From NCBI GenBank assembly GCA_029262255.1, contig JAJCZT010000025.1, forward strand, positions 1-33,850: a stretch of DNA of 33,850 nt, read 5' to 3'. The stretch's first letter is position 1; every line of letters starts with the position of its first letter. Shown here piece by piece: positions 29,372-33,850 of this stretch. The notes below the pieces were generated by a model. The model saw only the letters and a program-made list of their open reading frames with translations. It ran no database searches and was not told the DNA's origin. The position numbers were made by a program, and so were the translations under genes. This DNA comes from Deltaproteobacteria bacterium (lineage in GTDB: Bacteria; Desulfobacterota_D; UBA1144; Nemesobacterales; UBA2774).

Positions 29372-31936
29372 ATGAATTACCCACTTTTCCTAGTCAGTAC
29401 CGGTTATATCAGAAAGCACTTACTCCAGAACCTTCTTTTGGTTGTCGGAATAGCGTTTGGCGTGGCTTTGGTGGTATCGGTAGATATTGCGAATCAAAGC
29501 GCTATCCGCTCATTCACCCTTTCTAAAGAGATGTTATCAAGTAAGAGCACTCATCACATATCAGGCACATACTCAGATTTTGACGAAAAAATATATAAAG
29601 ATCTCAAACTTAACTTGGGTATTCGTAATTTAGCCCCCATTGTCGAGGATTATGTAAATATAGTAGAGCTTGGCGGCAGGGCCGCGCGTCTTGTAGGAGT
29701 TGATTTTTTTGCCGATTTAATTTTTTATGACAGTCAATCGAGTTCTATTACTAACCTTCCTCAGAATATCTTGAGTGAGCTGATGACTAAACCCAATACC
29801 GGGCTAATATCCCGGGATTTAGCTGATGATGCCGGTATTCATACCGGTGATGTTGTAGAACTAAGTTACGGCTCAAGGACTCTCAATATTGAAATTGTGG
29901 GACTACTCAGCTCAAAAGACGATGAGCTTCGAGAGAGTTTGGGAGGACTGCTGATTGCCGACATCTCTACCGCTCAGGAATTACTGGATAAAGTGGGATC
30001 TTTGTCCCGGATCGATTTGTTAATTGATGAAAATACCCCTCAGGGAACCCAGGATCTTGAACGTATAAGGGATCTGCTTCCTGCTGTAGTTGAAATTAAA
30101 AAAAAGGATAACCTCCTGGGTTCTACAGAGAGCATAACCCGGTCGTTTGAGCTTAATCTGACCGCCCTTAGTCTATTAGCTCTTTTCGTCGGGGTTTTTC
30201 TGATCTACAACATAGTTTCATTCTCGGTAATACAGAGGCGCTCAATTATCGGAACACTCAGGTCGATCGGTGTTACCCGCCGCCAAATATTTAAAATGAT
30301 ATTGGTGGAGGCGCTAATAATTGGCATCCTCGGCAGTCTGATCGGCGTCATAGGCGGGATATTATTAGGGCGAGGCATAGTTGAGCTTGTAACCGGCACA
30401 ATAAACGATCTTTATTTTACTCTAACGGTTACAAGCTTCTCAGTCTCTGTGAAAACTATAATTAAAGCAATGTCGGCTGGCATCCTGGCTGTATTAATAG
30501 CAGCCGTTGTTCCCGCATATGAGGCTTCCCGTATTAATCCTATTAATGTTCTTCGCCGCTCTGAGCTTGAGAAGTATTTTGTCAAAACAGTTCCGTTTCT
30601 AACTCTCAGCGGCCTTGTTTTTATTGGTCTTGGTTTTGTTTTAATAATTCTGCCGACAAAGAGTCTCGTACTTAGTCTCATTTCAGTATTCTTAATATTA
30701 TTTGGCGCGTCGCTGATAGTTCCCGTCTGCACGGTTAACTCTATGCGGTTTTTCTCGCTTATCTTAAGCAAGACCTCCGTGATCTGGCGTATGGCTCCCC
30801 GCAATATAATAAGGTCAACGAGCCGCACAGGGGTTGCAATTGCTTCCCTTGCTGTCGCAATTTCTGTGATATTAAGTGTGAGCATTATGATAGGCAGCTT
30901 TCGAAGCACCGTTGTGAGTTGGCTTGATACCGCTCTTACCGCGGACATCTTCATATCGATGCCGTCTCAAAATATCAGCAGTCAGGCGGGACTCGATCAA
31001 GCCTTAAAAAATGAAGTTGAGAATTTCCCGGGGATAGATAGAGTCGCTACAGTAAGGAGGGTTCTATTTCAGAGCCCCGGTTATGGTTCCTTCAGTCTCG
31101 TAGCGGTAACAGAGGATTTAGCTGTAAAAAACCGGAGGTTTATTTGGAATAGAGACGATAATGAGAGGCTCTGGGATCAAATCCAAGACAGTTCCGTGCT
31201 TGTCTCTGAGGTATTTGCATACAGAAACGGTATCAAGCCCGGCCCCGGCAATGTAATTGAACTTCCGACCGACAAAGGGATAAAAGAGTTTGAAATAGCC
31301 GGGGTCTATTACGACTACGGCTCACAAACAGGCGTTGTTCTAATTTCAGATGACTTGTTCCGCTCCTATTGGAATGACGGCAAAATTAACTCCCTGGGTG
31401 TTTATATTTCTCCCGGCCTTGAAGTTGACAAGACAGTGGATGAGCTTAGAGGGTATTTGTCTAAGGACCGCAGTCTCCTTATCAGATCAAATACAGCACT
31501 TAAAAAATCGGCGATAAATACTTTTGATAAGACATTTACCGTTACATCCGCTTTAAGAATCTTAATCGCAATTGTCGCTTTCATAAGCGTACTAAGCTCA
31601 CTCATGGCGCTCCAGTTAGAAAGGGGGCGTGAGTTCGGGGTATTTCGCTCCTTAGGTATGACAGTATCACAGCTTCGAGGGATGGTGTTTTTAGAGAACG
31701 GATTGATTGGTCTTACCGCTGGACTTTTTTCAATACCACTGGGAGTAACCCTCTCATTGATACTTATTTATGTGATCAATCTCCGCTCATTCGGGTGGAC
31801 TCTGGATTTTGTAATAAAGCCTCAATATTTTATAGAAGCCGTTCTGATAGCTTTGGTAGCGGCAATTACAGCAGGGATATATCCGGCATATCGCCTTTCG
31901 AAAGAGAATGTCGGCAGACTTATCAGGGAAGAGTAG
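29372..31936 (+). CDS. ABC transporter permease with two FtsX/MacB-like domains
   Basis: 854 aa; SVIQRRSIIGTLRSIGVTRRQIFKMILVEALIIGILGSLIGVIGG and LERGREFGVFRSLGMTVSQLRGMVFLENGLIGLTAGL duplicated FtsX motifs. Confidence 0.93.
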   Translation: MNYPLFLVSTGYIRKHLLQNLLLVVGIAFGVALVVSVDIANQSAIRSFTLSKEMLSSKSTHHISGTYSDFDEKIYKDLKLNLGIRNLAPIVEDYVNIVELGGRAARLVGVDFFADLIFYDSQSSSITNLPQNILSELMTKPNTGLISRDLADDAGIHTGDVVELSYGSRTLNIEIVGLLSSKDDELRESLGGLLIADISTAQELLDKVGSLSRIDLLIDENTPQGTQDLERIRDLLPAVVEIKKKDNLLGSTESITRSFELNLTALSLLALFVGVFLIYNIVSFSVIQRRSIIGTLRSIGVTRRQIFKMILVEALIIGILGSLIGVIGGILLGRGIVELVTGTINDLYFTLTVTSFSVSVKTIIKAMSAGILAVLIAAVVPAYEASRINPINVLRRSELEKYFVKTVPFLTLSGLVFIGLGFVLIILPTKSLVLSLISVFLILFGASLIVPVCTVNSMRFFSLILSKTSVIWRMAPRNIIRSTSRTGVAIASLAVAISVILSVSIMIGSFRSTVVSWLDTALTADIFISMPSQNISSQAGLDQALKNEVENFPGIDRVATVRRVLFQSPGYGSFSLVAVTEDLAVKNRRFIWNRDDNERLWDQIQDSSVLVSEVFAYRNGIKPGPGNVIELPTDKGIKEFEIAGVYYDYGSQTGVVLISDDLFRSYWNDGKINSLGVYISPGLEVDKTVDELRGYLSKDRSLLIRSNTALKKSAINTFDKTFTVTSALRILIAIVAFISVLSSLMALQLERGREFGVFRSLGMTVSQLRGMVFLENGLIGLTAGLFSIPLGVTLSLILIYVINLRSFGWTLDFVIKPQYFIEAVLIALVAAITAGIYPAYRLSKENVGRLIREE

Positions 31937-31949
31937 GAGACTCTATTTT

Positions 31950-33062
31950 ATGAATTTACGGCAAATAATTTTTGTTATATCTCTGGTGCTTTTGGCGGGG
32001 ATTGCAACTTCTTGCGATGACAATAGAAGCGCTCAAGATGCCGGCAATATTGCCCAATCCCTTTCTGGAAATGATGCCGGCGGATTTAAAAGGGTCCAAA
32101 TGCCCAGAGAATTTAAGTTTCCTCAGGATTTTGGTCCGCATCCGGAATATCAGACCGAGTGGTGGTACTACACTGGAAATCTAACAGATCCTTCGGGGCG
32201 GGATTTCGGCTACCAGCTTACCTTTTTCCGCCGTGCCTTAAGCCCGCATGACATAAAAAGAGAGTCCAATTGGGCTTCAAACCAGATTTATTTTGCCCAC
32301 TTTGCGCTTACCGATATTGAAAACGGCAAATTCTATTCAAGCGAGAGCTGGAGTAGAGGCGCTATGGGGTTGGCTGGCGCTCAAAGCGCCCCGTTTCGGG
32401 TATGGATAGATAATTGGTCTGTCAAAGGGGAGGGCAAAAATTTCACACTTAAAGCAGAGGACAGCTCAGTTTCTATAGACTTATTGCTGCAACCCCTTAA
32501 GCCTACGGTTCTGCAGGGCGATAAGGGTCTTAGTCAAAAGAGCGGGGAGGTGGGTAACGCATCTTACTATTTCTCCCAAACCCGTATTGATAGCTCTGGA
32601 ACAATTTCCATAGATGGACAGAAGTTTGAAGTTGGCGGTCTAAGCTGGCTCGACCGTGAATGGAGCACAAGCGCTCTAGGTGAAGATCAGAAGGGTTGGG
32701 ACTGGTTTTCTCTTCAGCTGGAGGACGGGCGGGAAATTATGCTCTATCAGCTTCGCTTAAAAGACGGCGGAATAGACCCATTTTCTTCAGGCAGTCTGAT
32801 TGGAACGTCGGGTGATGTCACACCGCTTAAAGCAGGCGATTTTGAAATTGAAGTGCTGGATACTTGGAAGAGTCCGAATACGAAAGTTGTGTATCCCTCA
32901 AAATGGCAAATTTCTATTCCTAAACACGATATTGTATTAACGGTAATTCCGCTATTGGGAAACCAGGAGCTCCTGGTCTCATTTACCTATTGGGAGGGTG
33001 CTGTCAAAGTTGTGGGCGACGGTTTGTCAGGTAAGGGCTATGTCGAACTTACGGGCTATTAA
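31950..33062 (+). CDS. AttH/CrtC-type lipocalin-like lipoprotein
   Basis: Signal peptide with IATSC lipobox. FPQDFGPHPEYQTEWWYYTGNLTDPSGRDFGYQLTFFRRAL, GLSWLDREWSTSALGEDQKGWDWFSLQLEDGREIMLYQLR. Start set to ATG 31950, just after the permease stop, not 31908. Confidence 0.9.
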   Translation: MNLRQIIFVISLVLLAGIATSCDDNRSAQDAGNIAQSLSGNDAGGFKRVQMPREFKFPQDFGPHPEYQTEWWYYTGNLTDPSGRDFGYQLTFFRRALSPHDIKRESNWASNQIYFAHFALTDIENGKFYSSESWSRGAMGLAGAQSAPFRVWIDNWSVKGEGKNFTLKAEDSSVSIDLLLQPLKPTVLQGDKGLSQKSGEVGNASYYFSQTRIDSSGTISIDGQKFEVGGLSWLDREWSTSALGEDQKGWDWFSLQLEDGREIMLYQLRLKDGGIDPFSSGSLIGTSGDVTPLKAGDFEIEVLDTWKSPNTKVVYPSKWQISIPKHDIVLTVIPLLGNQELLVSFTYWEGAVKVVGDGLSGKGYVELTGY

Positions 33063-33079
33063 TTTTGAACCATGCGATC

Positions 33080-33138
33080 CCTTCCCCCCAGTGTGAAGGT
33101 GGGGGTGGTTGTCATTCCCGAATGTTTTTATCGGGAAT
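33080..33138. repeat. repeat cluster: GGGGGTGGTTGTCATT module plus palindromic element copy 5
   Basis: cccttccccccagtgtgaaggtgggggtggttgtc ATTCCCGA atgttttta TCGGGAAT. Confidence 0.65.
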
Positions 33139-33277
33139 CCATTTAGTCCCCTCCTTAGAAAAAGAACGGATTCGAGCAAGCGAGGATTCGGTTGCTGTTG
33201 CTTAGAAAGTAAGAGTAAATTAATTGAATCTCTACGCTAATTGAAATTTAATAGTTAGGGAGGATTTGAAGTTTGTC

Positions 33278-33328
33278 GTCACCCTGAACCATGTTCTGAA
33301 CCATGTCCCGGACTACGATCCGGGATCT
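33278..33328. repeat. palindromic element copy 6
   Basis: gtcaccctgaaccatgttctgaaccatg TCCCGGA ctacga TCCGGGA tct; includes a direct repeat CTGAACCATGT. Confidence 0.65.
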
Positions 33329-33465
33329 ATTCAGTATCTATTCGGCGCCTCTCCTTTGCCTTTTCCTTCCTATCGCCGGATCAAATAGCGACTATAAGAC
33401 TATTATCTTATCTGCGGATATGATACAATACTGCTTAATACTGATCCTAAAGGAGGATAGACAAA

Positions 33466-33850
33466 TTGCTATCATTAACTTTTCAGTATTCTAAAAAAGC
33501 TTTGGGGCTTCTCATATTAACACTCTTTATTTTTTCATCATTTCTCTTAACAGCATCAGCTCAGCTTGAGTTGATTGAAAACGGCAGCTTCGAAACCGGG
33601 GACTTCACCGGGTGGACTGTAGTTCAGGAGCCGTTCAGTGGGGGTGATTGGTTTGTTTACGCTGGGAATACTTCTCCGCTAAGTGGCCTTCCAATATTAC
33701 CACCGCCGGACGGCACGTTTGCCGCCACTACAGACCAGGCAGACCCAAGCTCTCAGGTGCTTTTTCAGGATATAGATATCCCCGCCGGAGCCACTGTAGC
33801 GTGCTCGGTTATCGTTTATTATGAAAATCGGGCTGGTGAATTTATAACCG
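33466..33850 (+). CDS. secreted protein, N-terminal part (truncated by window edge); carbohydrate-binding-like NGSFETGDFTGW start
   Basis: AAAGGAGG SD at 33449-33456, TTG start, frame open to the window end: LLSLTFQYSKKALGLLILTLFIFSSFLLTASAQLELIENGSFETGDFTGWTVVQEPFSGGDWFVYAGN... Signal peptide present. Not in the ORF track. Confidence 0.75.
   Translation, partial: MLSLTFQYSKKALGLLILTLFIFSSFLLTASAQLELIENGSFETGDFTGWTVVQEPFSGGDWFVYAGNTSPLSGLPILPPPDGTFAATTDQADPSSQVLFQDIDIPAGATVACSVIVYYENRAGEFIT

Noticed and set aside
30412-30954. 180-aa minus-strand ORF
   Set aside because: Shadow ORF antisense to the FtsX permease; no recognisable motif.
33303-33494. 63-aa ORF at 33303
   Set aside because: Begins inside a palindromic repeat and overlaps the better supported TTG-initiated secreted gene in another frame.

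Overview
The window is a gene-dense bacterial chromosomal segment, probably from a Gram-negative, uncultured-type lineage. It is mostly housekeeping and metabolic genes. In order it holds: 3' end of gyrB; a convergent nuoG-nuoH pair; a TamB/DUF490 family giant; a Cys-rich lipoprotein; an AlaC-like aminotransferase; two tandem rlpA paralogs; a DapF-family gene; an MqnF-like amidohydrolase; a GGCT + N-formylglutamate-amidohydrolase-like fusion; a GlcD/Fe-S (YdiJ-like) oxidoreductase; cofC; an aldehyde dehydrogenase; mqnD and mqnA; dgt, hisF, hisA and an exported protein; an EVE-domain protein; pcm; rng; an ABC ATPase / FtsX permease / AttH-type lipoprotein cassette; and the start of a secreted protein cut off by the window edge. 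There is no CRISPR array, phage, transposase, rRNA or recognisable tRNA. The most interesting observations are: (1) a DapF-family protein with both expected catalytic Cys replaced by Ser; (2) the GGCT/FGase-like fusion; (3) a family of intergenic palindromic elements whose stem sequences differ between copies but keep base pairing; (4) a tandem RlpA pair of different architecture; (5) an orphan Cys-rich lipoprotein; (6) futalosine-pathway and F420-related genes close together. All calls come from reading motifs by eye; no database search was run.
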